Shown one piece after another: positions 48,585-57,817 of a stretch of DNA of 64,000 bases (position 1 is the stretch's first letter; every line of letters starts with the position of its first letter). Source of the stretch: Pseudomonas sp. Os17 (GTDB lineage: Bacteria > Pseudomonadota > Gammaproteobacteria > Pseudomonadales > Pseudomonadaceae). The DNA lies in NCBI RefSeq assembly GCF_001547895.1, contig NZ_AP014627.1, positions 2,793,501-2,857,500 of the forward strand. Direction: 5' to 3'. Under the pieces are notes generated by a model, which was not told the DNA's origin, did not search any database, and was given only the letters and a program-made list of their open reading frames with translations. Position numbers and translations under genes: made by a program.

Positions 48585-49607
48585 ATGAACGTGATGTCTG
48601 AAAACAAACCGGCCGTGGCGCCCGCCAGAGCGCGCCGGCGCTTTCCCACCGAACTGAGTATTTTTTTGGTGCTGATCGGCATCGGCCTGGTGTTCGAGCT
48701 GTTCGGCTGGATCGTTCGTGACCAGAGCTTCCTGCTGAACTCCCAGCGCCTGGTGCTGATGATCCTGCAGGTGTCGATCATCGGCCTGCTGGCCATCGGC
48801 GTGACCCAGGTGATCATCACCACCGGTATCGACCTGTCCTCGGGCTCGGTGCTGGCGCTGTCGGCGATGATCGCTGCCAGCCTGGCGCAGACCTCGGACT
48901 TTGCCCGGGCGGTGTTCCCGTCCCTGACCGACCTGCCGGTGTGGATACCCGTGGTGGCCGGGCTGGGGGTGGGCCTGCTGGCGGGGGCGATCAACGGCAG
49001 CATCATCGCCATCACCGGCATTCCGCCCTTTATCGCTACCCTCGGCATGATGGTGTCGGCCCGTGGCCTGGCCCGCTACTACACCGAAGGCCAGCCGGTG
49101 AGCATGCTCTCGGATTCCTACACCGCCATCGGTCACGGGGCCATGCCGGTGATCATCTTCCTGGTGGTGGCGGTGATCTTCCACATCGCCCTGCGCTACA
49201 CCAAGTATGGCAAGTACACCTACGCCATCGGCGGCAACATGCAGGCGGCGCGCACCTCGGGAATCAACGTCAAGCGGCATCTGGTGATCGTCTACAGCAT
49301 CGCCGGGCTGCTGGCCGGGCTGGCTGGGGTGGTGGCCTCGGCGCGGGCCGCCACCGGGCAGGCGGGGATGGGCATGTCCTACGAGCTGGACGCGATCGCC
49401 GCGGCGGTGATCGGCGGCACCAGCCTGGCCGGCGGGGTGGGGCGCATCACCGGTACGGTGATCGGTGCGCTGATCCTCGGGGTCATGGCCAGCGGCTTCA
49501 CCTTTGTCGGCGTGGATGCCTACATCCAGGACATCATCAAGGGCCTGATCATCGTGGTGGCGGTGGTCATCGACCAGTACCGCAACAAGCGCAAGCTCAA
49601 GCGCTGA
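48585..49607 (+). CDS. iatP: Inositol/sugar ABC transporter permease (RbsC type)
   Basis: 340 residues from ATG 48585 (AAAGGTGAG 8 bases upstream; GTG 48579 is less likely). About nine membrane helices; family motifs TTGIDLSSGSVLALSAM, GIPPFIATLGMM, AIGGNMQAARTSGINV and AAAVIGGTSLAGGVG. Single-gene homodimeric permease for the importer; substrate from context. Confidence 0.88.
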   Translation: MNVMSENKPAVAPARARRRFPTELSIFLVLIGIGLVFELFGWIVRDQSFLLNSQRLVLMILQVSIIGLLAIGVTQVIITTGIDLSSGSVLALSAMIAASLAQTSDFARAVFPSLTDLPVWIPVVAGLGVGLLAGAINGSIIAITGIPPFIATLGMMVSARGLARYYTEGQPVSMLSDSYTAIGHGAMPVIIFLVVAVIFHIALRYTKYGKYTYAIGGNMQAARTSGINVKRHLVIVYSIAGLLAGLAGVVASARAATGQAGMGMSYELDAIAAAVIGGTSLAGGVGRITGTVIGALILGVMASGFTFVGVDAYIQDIIKGLIIVVAVVIDQYRNKRKLKR

Positions 49608-49678
49608 TCCAGCGCCCGTTGTCGGCGCTGGCCGGCCAGCGCAGGTGCCCACACACCGATGCAACGCTTGCTGGCCTG

Positions 49679-49703
49679 TTCGCCGGCAAGCCGGCTCCTG
49701 CGG
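49679..49703. repeat. Single REP half
   Basis: TTCGCCGGCAAGCCGGCTCC, same arm as in the 28.2-kb BIMEs. Confidence 0.65.
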
Positions 49704-49810
49704 GGGGGAAGAAAGGAGGGGTAAAAAGCTTGAATCCGCCGTCCGGTACTGCCGTTTGTCTTCTAAAAGGGCGGTGCTTATGGAATTTTTTGTTATAAAC
49801 ACACTCCGAT

Positions 49811-49850
49811 AAGCGCCAGCAAAGCCCGTGATTACGGGCTTTGTGCGCTT
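49811..49850 (+). terminator. Hairpin, possible terminator of the inositol transporter operon
   Basis: CAAAGCCCGT (49820-49829), loop GATT, ACGGGCTTTG (49834-49843), extended by outer AAGCGC and GCGCTT. No clear T-run on either side beyond TTTGT, so a factor-independent stop is uncertain; a Hfq or attenuation role is possible. Confidence 0.45.
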
Positions 49851-50031
49851 TGTCGGACAGATTCGCTGTCATTTCAGTTGCTGCGCCCTCAAACCGGCCT
49901 TAGACTGCCGCCCCTCGTAAATTGAGTGCCGGGTGGCGCTTGGAAGGTATGGCGCCTTTCTGATGACCTGACGGGTCAACCGGAAACAGTTTGAATTCGC
50001 CTTAATGCACGTATTTTTTATAGAGAAATCA

Positions 50032-50436
50032 ATGACCAAGGAAAAGTTGCTGGCCATGCCGGCGGATGACTACATGAATGCCGAGCAGCACGCTTTTTTC
50101 AGCGACCTGTTGCAAGCCATGAAGGTGGAAACCCACGAGCGCATCGAACAGAACCGGATCGCCATTGAAAGCCTGGACACCCCGGCTGACCCGGCCGACG
50201 CCGCTTCCGTCGAAGAAGAGCGCACCTGGCTGGTCAACGCCATTGATCGCGATCAGCGCATGCTGCCGCAACTGGAGCAGGCCCTGGGCCGGATCAGTGA
50301 CGACACCTTCGGCTGGTGCGACGACAGCGGCGAGCCCATTGGCCTCAAGCGCCTGCTGATCAGCCCGACCACCAAATACTGCATCGAAGCCCAAGAACGC
50401 CACGAGCAGATCGACAAGCATCAGCGTCAGGCTTAA
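50032..50436 (+). CDS. DksA2-like transcription factor with incomplete zinc site
   Basis: 134 residues from ATG 50032. TraR/DksA family: N-terminal coiled-coil (about 15-90) with the tip acidic motif DPADAA, then a zinc-finger-like part in which only C96 and C117 remain (C-x2-S-x17-C-x2-A). The same pattern of loss is known for DksA2 of P. aeruginosa, which works without zinc. Acts on RNA polymerase with ppGpp by family. Length matches DksA2. No Zur box was recognised. It could be a further paralogue, so no symbol is given. Confidence 0.78.
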   Translation: MTKEKLLAMPADDYMNAEQHAFFSDLLQAMKVETHERIEQNRIAIESLDTPADPADAASVEEERTWLVNAIDRDQRMLPQLEQALGRISDDTFGWCDDSGEPIGLKRLLISPTTKYCIEAQERHEQIDKHQRQA

Positions 50437-50746
50437 AAGCAGCCGCAAGCTTGCAGCTTCAAGCCGCAAGCGTTTCAAGTGCATCCTTGCCTCCGGGTGC
50501 GCAGCCTAGCCAGCGCTGCGCACTGGGGCGCGAGCCAGCGCCCCCGCCACAATGTCCCAGCCTCCACTTCCCTTGATCTACTGCAACATCCGCCTCTGCA
50601 GACTCTGAATAATGCCTCGCACATGCCGCTTGCGGCTTGAAGCTTGCTGCTTGCCGCTGCTCTTCTTCCTACTAAGGGACCATGGTTAATGGCCTTATAG
50701 TGGCGTCTAATGCCGCAAACAATTAGAACGATGTGGGGTGATCAAG
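50437..50746. other. 310-bp gap framed by an inverted repeat
   Basis: Arms at about 50438-50472 and 50627-50662 are imperfect reverse complements (AGCCGCAAGCTTGCAGCTTC versus GGCTTGAAGCTTGCTGC). The related AAGCCGCAAGCCGCAAGCTT also occurs at 2109-2128. The remainder leads into the chemoreceptor gene; no gene. Confidence 0.55.
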
Positions 50747-52369
50747 ATGTCAAGAGATGGATCTCTAGCGGCGCCGGGCGCGCAGTCGCTGGCAACACCC
50801 GAAACCGCCGCCCGCTGGTGGCTTCCATCGTTGCAGAGTGCAGCGCTGATGGGCCTGTTCGCCGGCCAGGCCCTGGGCGACTGGCCGCTTTACCTGTGCC
50901 TGCCGCTGGCGGTGCTGGTGATCTGGATGCCCCGGCTGCGCTCGCGCAAGGCCTCCGAGGTGCCGGTGGCAACGGACAATGAGCTGTCGGCGCTGACCCG
51001 CGATCTGTCCTACAGCACCACCCATAACGCGCTGTCCGCAGCGGGCGTGGCCTATTCGGTGACCCAGTTGGCAGGCCGGCTGCAGTCCCAGCTCGATGCG
51101 GCGGCGCGCATCGTTGGCAATGCCGAGGTGATGATCAAGACCGAACAGGTCACCTCGCAGCTCAGCCAGCAGGCCCTGGGCGCCGCCAGCGAAGCCCACG
51201 CCAGCAGTGCCGAAGGGCGCACGGTGCTGGGCGAGTCCATCAGCCGCATGCACTCCCTGAGCCAGCGGGCCAACGGTAGCCGCGAGCTGATCGAGGCCTT
51301 GAGCCAGCGCAGCGAAGAGATCCAGCGGGTGACCCTGGTGATCCAGTCCATCGCCAGCCAGACCAATCTGCTGGCCCTCAACGCGGCCATCGAAGCGGCC
51401 CGGGCCGGCGAGCACGGGCGGGGCTTTGCCGTGGTCGCCGACGAGGTGCGCGGGCTGGCCGGACGTACCGCCACGGCCACCGACGAGGTCGGGGTGATGG
51501 TGGCCGATATCCAGCAGCGCACCAGCGATGTGGTGGAGCAGATCCGCCAGCTGTCCGACGACCTGAACCTGGGAGTGGAGCAGGTGGAACACACCGGTCG
51601 GCATCTGGACAACATCGCGCGGCTGGCAGCGGGAGTGGAGGAGCAGGTCAGCGAGATCGCCCGGGGCGCCGAAACCAATCGCGAACAGCTCGACAGCCTG
51701 TTTCACGCCGTGGAGCAGATGCGCAGCGACCTGGCCATCAGCGACCAGCAGACCCGCAGCCTGGCCGAGGCCGCGGTGCAGATGGAAGGGCAGGCGGAGA
51801 CCATCAGCGAGCGTCTGGCGGCGGTGGGCCTGGACGACTACCACCAGCGTATCTACGACCTGGCCCGCGAGGGCGCGCGGCGCATCGCCGAGCAGTTCGA
51901 GACCGACCTGGCGCAGAACCGCATCAGCCTCGATGACTTGTTCGACCGCCATTATCAGTTGATCGCCAATACCCACCCACCCAAGTACCAGACCCGCTTC
52001 GACCGCTACACCGACCAGGTGCTGCCGCCGATCCAGGAATCCCTGCTGCCGCGCCACGACGGCCTGGTGTTCGCCATCGCCTGCACCCAGGAAGGCTACG
52101 TACCGACCCACAACAAGATTTTCTCCCAGCCGCTGACCGGCGATCCCCAGGTGGACAACCTGCACAACCGCAGCAAGCGCAAGTTCGCCGACCGCACCGG
52201 CATCCGTTGCGGCAGTCATCAGCAGCCGTTGTTGCTGCAGACCTACACCCGCGATACCGGCGAGCTGATGCATGACCTGTCGGTGCCGATCATGGTTCAG
52301 GGGCGGCATTGGGGCGGCCTGCGCCTGGGCTACAAACCCGAGCAGACAACCCCCCGGCGCACGTCTTGA
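50747..52369 (+). CDS. Methyl-accepting chemotaxis-type protein with C-terminal sensor-like region
   Basis: 540 residues from ATG 50747 (GGGGTGATC upstream; GTG 50738 also possible). A short hydrophobic hairpin at about 28-62, no large periplasmic loop, then the MCP signalling helices (about 85-360) with the CheA/CheW-binding tip [22 protein letters not shown]-terminal domain of about 170 residues follows ([30 protein letters not shown]), which resembles a PAS/Cache-type sensory fold placed after the signalling domain. Possibly senses cytoplasmic redox or metabolic state. Ligand unknown. Confidence 0.85.
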   Translation: MSRDGSLAAPGAQSLATPETAARWWLPSLQSAALMGLFAGQALGDWPLYLCLPLAVLVIWMPRLRSRKASEVPVATDNELSALTRDLSYSTTHNALSAAGVAYSVTQLAGRLQSQLDAAARIVGNAEVMIKTEQVTSQLSQQALGAASEAHASSAEGRTVLGESISRMHSLSQRANGSRELIEALSQRSEEIQRVTLVIQSIASQTNLLALNAAIEAARAGEHGRGFAVVADEVRGLAGRTATATDEVGVMVADIQQRTSDVVEQIRQLSDDLNLGVEQVEHTGRHLDNIARLAAGVEEQVSEIARGAETNREQLDSLFHAVEQMRSDLAISDQQTRSLAEAAVQMEGQAETISERLAAVGLDDYHQRIYDLAREGARRIAEQFETDLAQNRISLDDLFDRHYQLIANTHPPKYQTRFDRYTDQVLPPIQESLLPRHDGLVFAIACTQEGYVPTHNKIFSQPLTGDPQVDNLHNRSKRKFADRTGIRCGSHQQPLLLQTYTRDTGELMHDLSVPIMVQGRHWGGLRLGYKPEQTTPRRTS

Positions 52370-52487
52370 GGGGCTGATTGTTACTCGTGGGGTAACGCTG
52401 CTGTGCAGATTGGGGCTGTTACACAGGCCAGGAAGTGATTAGTATCTCGACATCGTTAGGGAGCTAACTAATTCCGCGAGGTGCTCC

Positions 52488-52706
52488 ATGCACAGCAAAG
52501 TCGATGTGGCAGTGATGATTGGCAGTGGCGTTCCCGCTTCGCTGCGGGCCCAGGGGCGCAAGGCGTGCTGGGTGGTGCTGGTCAATGGCGAGCAGCGAGG
52601 CACCGCGTTTGCCAGTCGGGCCGAGGCCGAGGAGTGCCGGCAGGCATGGCAGGCGCAACTGGCGGCGGTCCAGGGGGCGCGCCAGGGGTTCAGGCACTCG
52701 GCCTGA
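52488..52706 (+). CDS. Small hypothetical protein
   Basis: 72 residues from ATG 52488 with GAGGTG 7 bases upstream. Starts MHSKVDVAVMIGSGVPASLR, and has WVVLVNGEQRGTAFASRAEAEECRQAW, a pattern like a short beta-hairpin followed by a helix. No family recognised. Confidence 0.6.
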   Translation: MHSKVDVAVMIGSGVPASLRAQGRKACWVVLVNGEQRGTAFASRAEAEECRQAWQAQLAAVQGARQGFRHSA

Positions 52707-52810
52707 AGCTTGGCCGGGCGCCGGGGTTCGAGGCGGGGTCGTTGGGCTCCCGTCGCCGCCCTGAGCCTGGGCGGCGAGGGCGGCGGGTGGGTTCGCGCGA
52801 AGAGGGGGGA

Positions 52811-53041
52811 TCAGGCGTTCAGGGCGCCCTGGTCAATGGCCAGCTTGAGGGCCTTGGCCGAGGCCTTGGCAGCGGCCAGGGCTTCTTCCGAGGTCTTGAA
52901 CCAGCGGTCCCGTTCCACCTGGTGGAAGGTGATCTGAGTCAGTGGAGGTTTGGCGCGCATGGCAATCACGGCCTGGAATTCGCCTTCGACTTCTCTGCAC
53001 TCGCCACGAATGAAAAACTCGCCAATATCTAGTTCGGTCAC
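52811..53041 (-). CDS. Small hypothetical protein
   Basis: 76 residues from GTG 53041 (AAGGGAAGG 5-14 bases upstream). Starts with TELDIGEFFIRGECREVEG; beta-rich first half and an Ala-rich helix KTSEEALAAAKASAKAL at the end. No family recognised. Convergent with the small gene at 52488-52706. Confidence 0.6.
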   Translation of the reverse strand: MTELDIGEFFIRGECREVEGEFQAVIAMRAKPPLTQITFHQVERDRWFKTSEEALAAAKASAKALKLAIDQGALNA

Positions 53042-53711
53042 TTCTAGCCTTCCCTTGGAGATGAGTGAGTGCTTGAGCGCCCGTACCGCGGTCGCTCAAC
53101 CAGCGGCGGAGTATGGCAGTTGTTGGGTTGTGACGGGCTGAGTTATGTCATTGCGGTTTTAGGTAACGAATGTTCTGAAGCTCTTAACTGAACTTTCTGA
53201 CGCTTAAATCTGCCAATCCGCGTCACTGCACCAGAGTATTACTGGTTAGAATGCCGGGCCTGCGTGGACGACTCCGGGCAAGATTACCGACTGGTGTGCA
53301 ACATTAGTCTTTGTACTAATGAACGGCCGGGCAGCCATGGATTGCTCGCTTTAAATGGTCGAAATGCACAAAGTTGCTCTAGAATTGCCTCTGCAACCCG
53401 AAGTGGCTGCCGATCCGGGGATTCAATCTCAGGGTATATCCGGCTTTCCGGCCTGTTTCAGTACCCGCCCCAGATAATTCGCCGCCACACTTTTCGGGGT
53501 GTCAGAGCCTACTCCTACAGCCTTCGACCTGTGCCTGATGCTTCGGCGAAATGCCCGTTGCTCAGCGCCGGCGCCAACGCCGTGGCCTGGAGTACCCGCT
53601 GCATTTGAGTGTTTTTTGGGTAACTGATTGGGGTGATCACGCCGTCATGGCGGTTTTTTGTGCTGTCCTTTTTTCTCGGGCGGCACCCTTTTGAGTATCG
53701 GGGAGTGTTCC
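53042..53711. other. 670-bp region with no recognised gene; possible small RNA
   Basis: Codon use in every frame is poor. GC is lower than in neighbours. It contains a perfect hairpin ATTAGT-CTTTGT-ACTAAT (53303-53320), TAGAAT at 53247, a TTTTTTGGG at 53607 and a short stem before TTTTTT (53640-53659). An untranslated RNA ending near 53659 would fit, but no known family was recognised. Confidence 0.35.
53640..53659 (+). terminator. Weak Rho-independent terminator candidate
   Basis: CGCC-GTCAT-GGCG stem of four pairs, then G and TTTTTT. The stem is short, so it is only a candidate, but it lies immediately before the next coding pair. Confidence 0.4.
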
Positions 53712-54182
53712 TTGGCAGTAAGTAATCTTGAAATGCATGCGTTGTTCGTGTTGGGTGATTTGCGCGCAAAGTTGGTCAAGCAGTTCCAGTCTCGTTTTGT
53801 CTACATCACCGAACAATCCGCTGAAGGCTTCTACGTCGCCGAGATCGATACCGAGACGGCGCTGGTGGTGGACGACAAGCCACGCCTGGAGCTCAAGGTC
53901 GGCGATCATTTTCGCGCCGCCGTGCTGCCCAGCCGGGAAGGCGGCAAGCTGGAGATCCGCTTTCGCGAGATCAAGCTCACCGTCTATGGCCTGGGCGACT
54001 ATGCCTTTGTCAGCAGTCCCCTGGGGCAGGGAATCGTCTTCAAGGAAGGGCATTCGGTGGTGACGCTCTTTGCCGCCAACGAGCAATTGCAGGAAGGCCT
54101 GACCAAGACCCTCAAGGCCGTCACCGCCAAGGCCGCCAAATTCCGCAAGGGCGAGCTGGTGAGTTTCAAGGCCAGCGAGTGA
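53712..54182 (+). CDS. Hypothetical soluble protein, first of a coupled pair
   Basis: 156 residues from TTG 53712 (GGGGAG 6 bases upstream); ATG 53733 is the next choice. Hydrophobic and beta-rich: VGDHFRAAVLPSREGGKLEIRFREIKL, GDYAFVSSPLGQGIVF, then a basic helix TKTLKAVTAKAAKFRKGE. No signal peptide. Family not recognised. Its stop overlaps the start of the next gene (TGATG). Confidence 0.65.
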   Translation: MAVSNLEMHALFVLGDLRAKLVKQFQSRFVYITEQSAEGFYVAEIDTETALVVDDKPRLELKVGDHFRAAVLPSREGGKLEIRFREIKLTVYGLGDYAFVSSPLGQGIVFKEGHSVVTLFAANEQLQEGLTKTLKAVTAKAAKFRKGELVSFKASE

Positions 54183-54385
54183 TGAGCCAGGGCCGCGCCG
54201 AATTTCATCGCCAGCATCAACAGGCCGCCGCCGAAGAGGCACGGCGCCTGTTCGCCGAAAAGCCCCGCTTGCAGGGCGCCTGGCTGAACTGGGTGGCCGG
54301 CGAGCTGTATCACCTGCGTCCGGCGGCCTACGCCAGCATGGTGCGCCGCGAGTTGCAGCGCTTGCAGGAGCCGGCGGACCCTTGA
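54182..54385 (+). CDS. Small hypothetical protein, second of a coupled pair
   Basis: 67 residues from ATG 54182, overlapping the upstream stop. Helical, polar, with HRQHQQAAAEEARRLFAEKP and LYHLRPAAYASMVRREL. Unknown family. Termination-reinitiation with the preceding gene suggests a functional pair. Confidence 0.6.
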   Translation: MSQGRAEFHRQHQQAAAEEARRLFAEKPRLQGAWLNWVAGELYHLRPAAYASMVRRELQRLQEPADP

Positions 54386-54522
54386 TGGCCGATCCCGGCA
54401 TCGCCTCCGGTGGAAAATACGGAACCTCTACTACAGTCAGTTGACTCAATGCTTCAGGGGCCGCGCGCATTCGTGCAGCTTGTCCCTTTTGGCCCTGGTC
54501 CCGACTCCGAGAGGTGTAACCC

Positions 54523-55536
54523 ATGAAAGGCTTCCGAGCGCTGCTGGCCAGCGGCCTGCTGATCCTGGCCGGCTTGAACCCGTTGCCGTCGGCCGTGGCC
54601 GCCGAGCCGATTCACTTCGCCGACCTGAACTGGGAAAGCGGCAGCCTGATCACCGAGATCCTGCGCATCGTGGTGGAGAGCGGTTACGGCTTGCCCACCG
54701 ACACCCTGCCGGGCACCACCATCACCCTGGAAACCGCCCTGGCCAGCAACGATATCCAGGTGATCGGCGAAGAGTGGGCCGGGCGCAGCCCGGTGTGGGT
54801 CAAGGCTGAGGCCGAGGGCAAGGTGATTGCCCTGGGGGATACGGTCAAGGGCGCCACCGAAGGCTGGTGGGTGCCGGAGTACGTGATCAAGGGCGATCCG
54901 GCCAGAGGCCTCAAGCCGCTGGCGCCGGAGTTGCGCAGCGTCGCGGATCTGGCCCGCTACAAGGACGTGTTCAAGGATCCGGAAACGCCGGGCAAGGGCC
55001 GCTTCCTCAACAGCCCGATCGGCTGGACCTCGGAGATCGTCAACCAGCAAAAGCTCAAGGCCTATGGTCTGGAGGACAGCTACGTGAACTTCCGCAGCGG
55101 CTCCGGAGCGGCCCTGGATGCGGAGATCACCTCCTCGATCCGTCGGGGCAAACCGATCCTGTTCTACTACTGGTCACCGACGCCGCTGCTGGGGCGCTTC
55201 AAACTGGTCCAGCTGCAAGAGCCGCCCTTTGATGCCGAAGCCTGGAAGACCCTGACCGACGCCAGTAACCCCAACCCGCGTCCGAGCCGTTCCCTGGCCT
55301 CGAAACTGTCCATCGGCGTGTCTGCGCCATTCCACAAGCGGTACCCGCAGTTGGTGAGCTTCTTCAGCCAGGTCGAGCTGCCCATCGAGCCCCTCAACCA
55401 GGCCCTGGCGCAGATGAGCGAAAACCACAGCACGCCGCGGGACGCGGCCCGGGCCTTTCTCAAGCAGCATCCTGATCTGTGGCGCAACTGGGTGCCCCAG
55501 GACGTCGCCGCCAAAGTCACCGCTGCCCTGTTGTAG
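54523..55536 (+). CDS. Orphan glycine-betaine-type ABC substrate-binding protein
   Basis: 337 residues; signal peptide to about PSAVA-AEP. OpuAC-type: FADLNWESGSLITEILRIVVE, GEEWAGRSPVWVKAEAEGK, GWWVPEYVIKGD. No permease or ATPase is next to it, so it must use another transporter, perhaps the one ending at 1.6 kb, or act as a sensor. The stop TAG 55534-55536 lies within a REP arm. Confidence 0.85.
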   Translation: MKGFRALLASGLLILAGLNPLPSAVAAEPIHFADLNWESGSLITEILRIVVESGYGLPTDTLPGTTITLETALASNDIQVIGEEWAGRSPVWVKAEAEGKVIALGDTVKGATEGWWVPEYVIKGDPARGLKPLAPELRSVADLARYKDVFKDPETPGKGRFLNSPIGWTSEIVNQQKLKAYGLEDSYVNFRSGSGAALDAEITSSIRRGKPILFYYWSPTPLLGRFKLVQLQEPPFDAEAWKTLTDASNPNPRPSRSLASKLSIGVSAPFHKRYPQLVSFFSQVELPIEPLNQALAQMSENHSTPRDAARAFLKQHPDLWRNWVPQDVAAKVTAALL

Positions 55537-55677
55537 GCGCCGCCTTGCCGGCGAAAGGGCCCGCAGGCCTTGCACCGTCCATGGCGACGCCTTCGCTGGC
55601 AAGCCAGCACCTACGCTCGCCCTGACACCGCGCGATGTTCCCGTAGGCGCCGCTTGCCGGCGAAGAGGCCCCCAAGG
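55533..55677. repeat. REP cluster
   Basis: Three arms: GTAGGCGCCGCCTTGCCGGCG at 55533, inverted CTTCGCTGGCAAGCCAGCAC at about 55590, and GTAGGCGCCGCTTGCCGGCG at 55643. Lies between the convergent binding-protein and receptor genes. Confidence 0.75.
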
Positions 55678-55681
55678 CGGG

Positions 55682-57817
55682 TCAGAAGCGGGTCTGCACC
55701 GCCAGTTCGAAGGTGCGCGGGGTGCCCAGGTAGTAAGCCGGGGAGACATGGGCGAACTGGCCGTAGACCTCGTTGGTCAGGTTGCGGACCCGGCCGGTGA
55801 CCGCGGTGTGGCTGTCGACCCGATAGCGCAGGAAGCTGCCGTACAGGGTGTAGGCGGGCATCCGCAAGGTGTTGGCGTTGTCGGCGTACACCGAGGCCAC
55901 GTAGCGCGCGTCGACACCGGTCTGCCAGCTCGGGGCCAGGTCATAGGTCAACCACAGGTTGGCTACCCGCGCCGGGACGTTGGTCGGGGTGTTGCCCTGG
56001 CGCGAGACCACCGCGCCGCTGGCAATCTTCTCGTTGAACTCGTCATATTCGGCTTCGACCCAGGCGAAGTTGGCTTCCGCCAGCAGCTTGGGCGTGACCC
56101 GCAGCGAGTTGGCCAGTTCGATGCCCCTGGAGGTCTGCTGGCCCACGGGAATGCTGTTGGCCGGGTCCAGGGGATCGGTGACGGCAAAGTCCTTGCGTTC
56201 GATACGGTACGCGGCCAGGGTCGCGGAGCCGCGTCCGTCCAGGTAGTCGAACTTGCTGCCCACTTCCCATTGCTTGCCGGTGGATACCTCGAAGTTCTGG
56301 GTGCCGCTGGGCTGTTCGGCGGCGGTGCTGTATTGCACGTAGACGTTGGCGCTGGGCAAGAACTGCCAGGTCAGCCCCAGGCGCCCGGTGACCGGCTCCC
56401 AGTTACGCTTGAGGTGGCGCGGGTTGCTGGCGGTGAGCGCCCGGTGGTTGGTCACGTCCAGGTCGATGGCGTCATAGCGCAAGCCGCTGAGCAGGGACAG
56501 TTCATCGGTCAGGGCCAGGCGGTTCTCGATGAACAGGGCGCGGGTGGTGACCTGGTTGGTCTTGTCCTTGGCCCAGCCCTGGCGGGTGCCCTTGAGGTCA
56601 TAGAAGTACCCCGGCTGGAAGTTGTCCGGGTCGACGCTGTTGCTGGCCGGCACGTTCCACGGTGAGTTGGTGGTGCTGTTGACCTTGTACTCGAAGCCCC
56701 CGGACCAGGTGGTGTCGAGGCCGAACAGTTGATCGTCATGGCGCAGTTCGAACTGGTTGCCGTCCTGCTGGCCCTGGTGCCGCACCAGGTAGGCGGTGGA
56801 GCGGTTCACCCGGCTGTTGTCGGCGTTGTACTGGTAGGTTTCCAGGTTGCGGTAGTCGCGCTGGCTGTCCAGGTGATAGAGGGTGTTGCGCAGGCTGGTG
56901 CTGGGGTTGATCCGGTAGTCGATGATCGAGCGCAGCCACACGGTGCGCTGCTCATACAGGCCGTCGGCGACGTTGTAGTTGTTGAAGCGGTTGTGCTTGT
57001 CGATCTTCAGCTCGCCGGCCTTGGGGTTGCGCACCGGGGTGCCCCAGTAGGGGCTGTCTTCGTGTTCGTCCTGGTATTCCACGGCCAGGGTGTGGGACAG
57101 GTCCGGGGTCAGGTCGCTGAGCAGCGAAAAGGCCAGGCTCCAGGCGTCCCGCTCCTGGCGGTCGATGTAGCCGTTGCTGGTGTTGTGGCTGACATCCAGG
57201 CGTGCGTAGTGCTGCACCTCGGCGCCGGCCGGGCTGAGGGCGTGATTGACCCCGAAAGCGGTTTGCGTGGTGTCGTAGCTGCCGTAGCCGAGCAGGCCCT
57301 CGGCCGCCTGTTCGCGGCGGTCCGCCAGCTTGGTCACGTAGTTCAGTGAGCCGCCCACGGAGCCGGCGCCATTGATCAGCGACGAGGGCCCGCCCACCAG
57401 TTCCACCCGGTCATAGATCCAGGCGTCCACCGGCCGCGCCAGGCCGGTGGCGACATTGATGCCGTTGAACATCTGGGTGATCTGACTGCTGGTGAAGCCG
57501 CGGTAGGAGACAAAACCGCCGAACCCCGGCGGCGCGCTGGCGTTGACCCCGGGCAGGGCATTGGCGGCGTCCTGGAAGGTCCGGGCGCCGCGGCGCTCCA
57601 GGTCCTGGCGGCTGGCCACGGCCACCGAGGCCGGGGTTTCCCGCAGGCTCAGGCCCAGGCGCGAGGCCATGCCGCTGGACTGCTCCAGGTTCAGGCCGGG
57701 CTCGACGTCCGTGCCCTCGGCGTTGACGGTGGTGGGGGCCAGTTCCAGGGCGGATTGGCCCCAGGCGTTGACGGACAGGCAGGCCAGCAGGCTCGCCAGC
57801 AAAGGAAGCTGTTTCAT
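55682..57817 (-). CDS. TonB-dependent outer membrane receptor (siderophore/metal type)
   Basis: 711 residues. Signal peptide to about NAWG-QSA; plug domain (about 50-165: TPASVAVASRQDLERRGARTFQDAANALPGVNA, ELVGGPSSLINGAGSVGG) and a 22-strand barrel ending in Phe (ELAVQTRF). No N-terminal signalling extension, so it is not a FpvA-type transducer. RBS AGGATTC upstream. It follows a DUF2946 gene, a pairing often seen with copper- or metal-linked receptors, so the ligand might be a metal complex rather than a ferric siderophore. No Fur box was recognised. Confidence 0.85.
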   Translation of the reverse strand: MKQLPLLASLLACLSVNAWGQSALELAPTTVNAEGTDVEPGLNLEQSSGMASRLGLSLRETPASVAVASRQDLERRGARTFQDAANALPGVNASAPPGFGGFVSYRGFTSSQITQMFNGINVATGLARPVDAWIYDRVELVGGPSSLINGAGSVGGSLNYVTKLADRREQAAEGLLGYGSYDTTQTAFGVNHALSPAGAEVQHYARLDVSHNTSNGYIDRQERDAWSLAFSLLSDLTPDLSHTLAVEYQDEHEDSPYWGTPVRNPKAGELKIDKHNRFNNYNVADGLYEQRTVWLRSIIDYRINPSTSLRNTLYHLDSQRDYRNLETYQYNADNSRVNRSTAYLVRHQGQQDGNQFELRHDDQLFGLDTTWSGGFEYKVNSTTNSPWNVPASNSVDPDNFQPGYFYDLKGTRQGWAKDKTNQVTTRALFIENRLALTDELSLLSGLRYDAIDLDVTNHRALTASNPRHLKRNWEPVTGRLGLTWQFLPSANVYVQYSTAAEQPSGTQNFEVSTGKQWEVGSKFDYLDGRGSATLAAYRIERKDFAVTDPLDPANSIPVGQQTSRGIELANSLRVTPKLLAEANFAWVEAEYDEFNEKIASGAVVSRQGNTPTNVPARVANLWLTYDLAPSWQTGVDARYVASVYADNANTLRMPAYTLYGSFLRYRVDSHTAVTGRVRNLTNEVYGQFAHVSPAYYLGTPRTFELAVQTRF

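Larger units (their letters stand above)
49608..50031. other. 424-bp gap: REP half and a hairpin, no gene
   Basis: Holds a REP arm at 49679-49703, a perfect hairpin at 49811-49850, and a leader for the DksA-like gene. No frame with coding character was seen. Confidence 0.6.

Noticed and set aside
53264..53608. 114-residue plus-strand frame
   Set aside because: Codon use unlike the neighbours, Ser/Arg/Cys-rich, no RBS; more likely non-coding.
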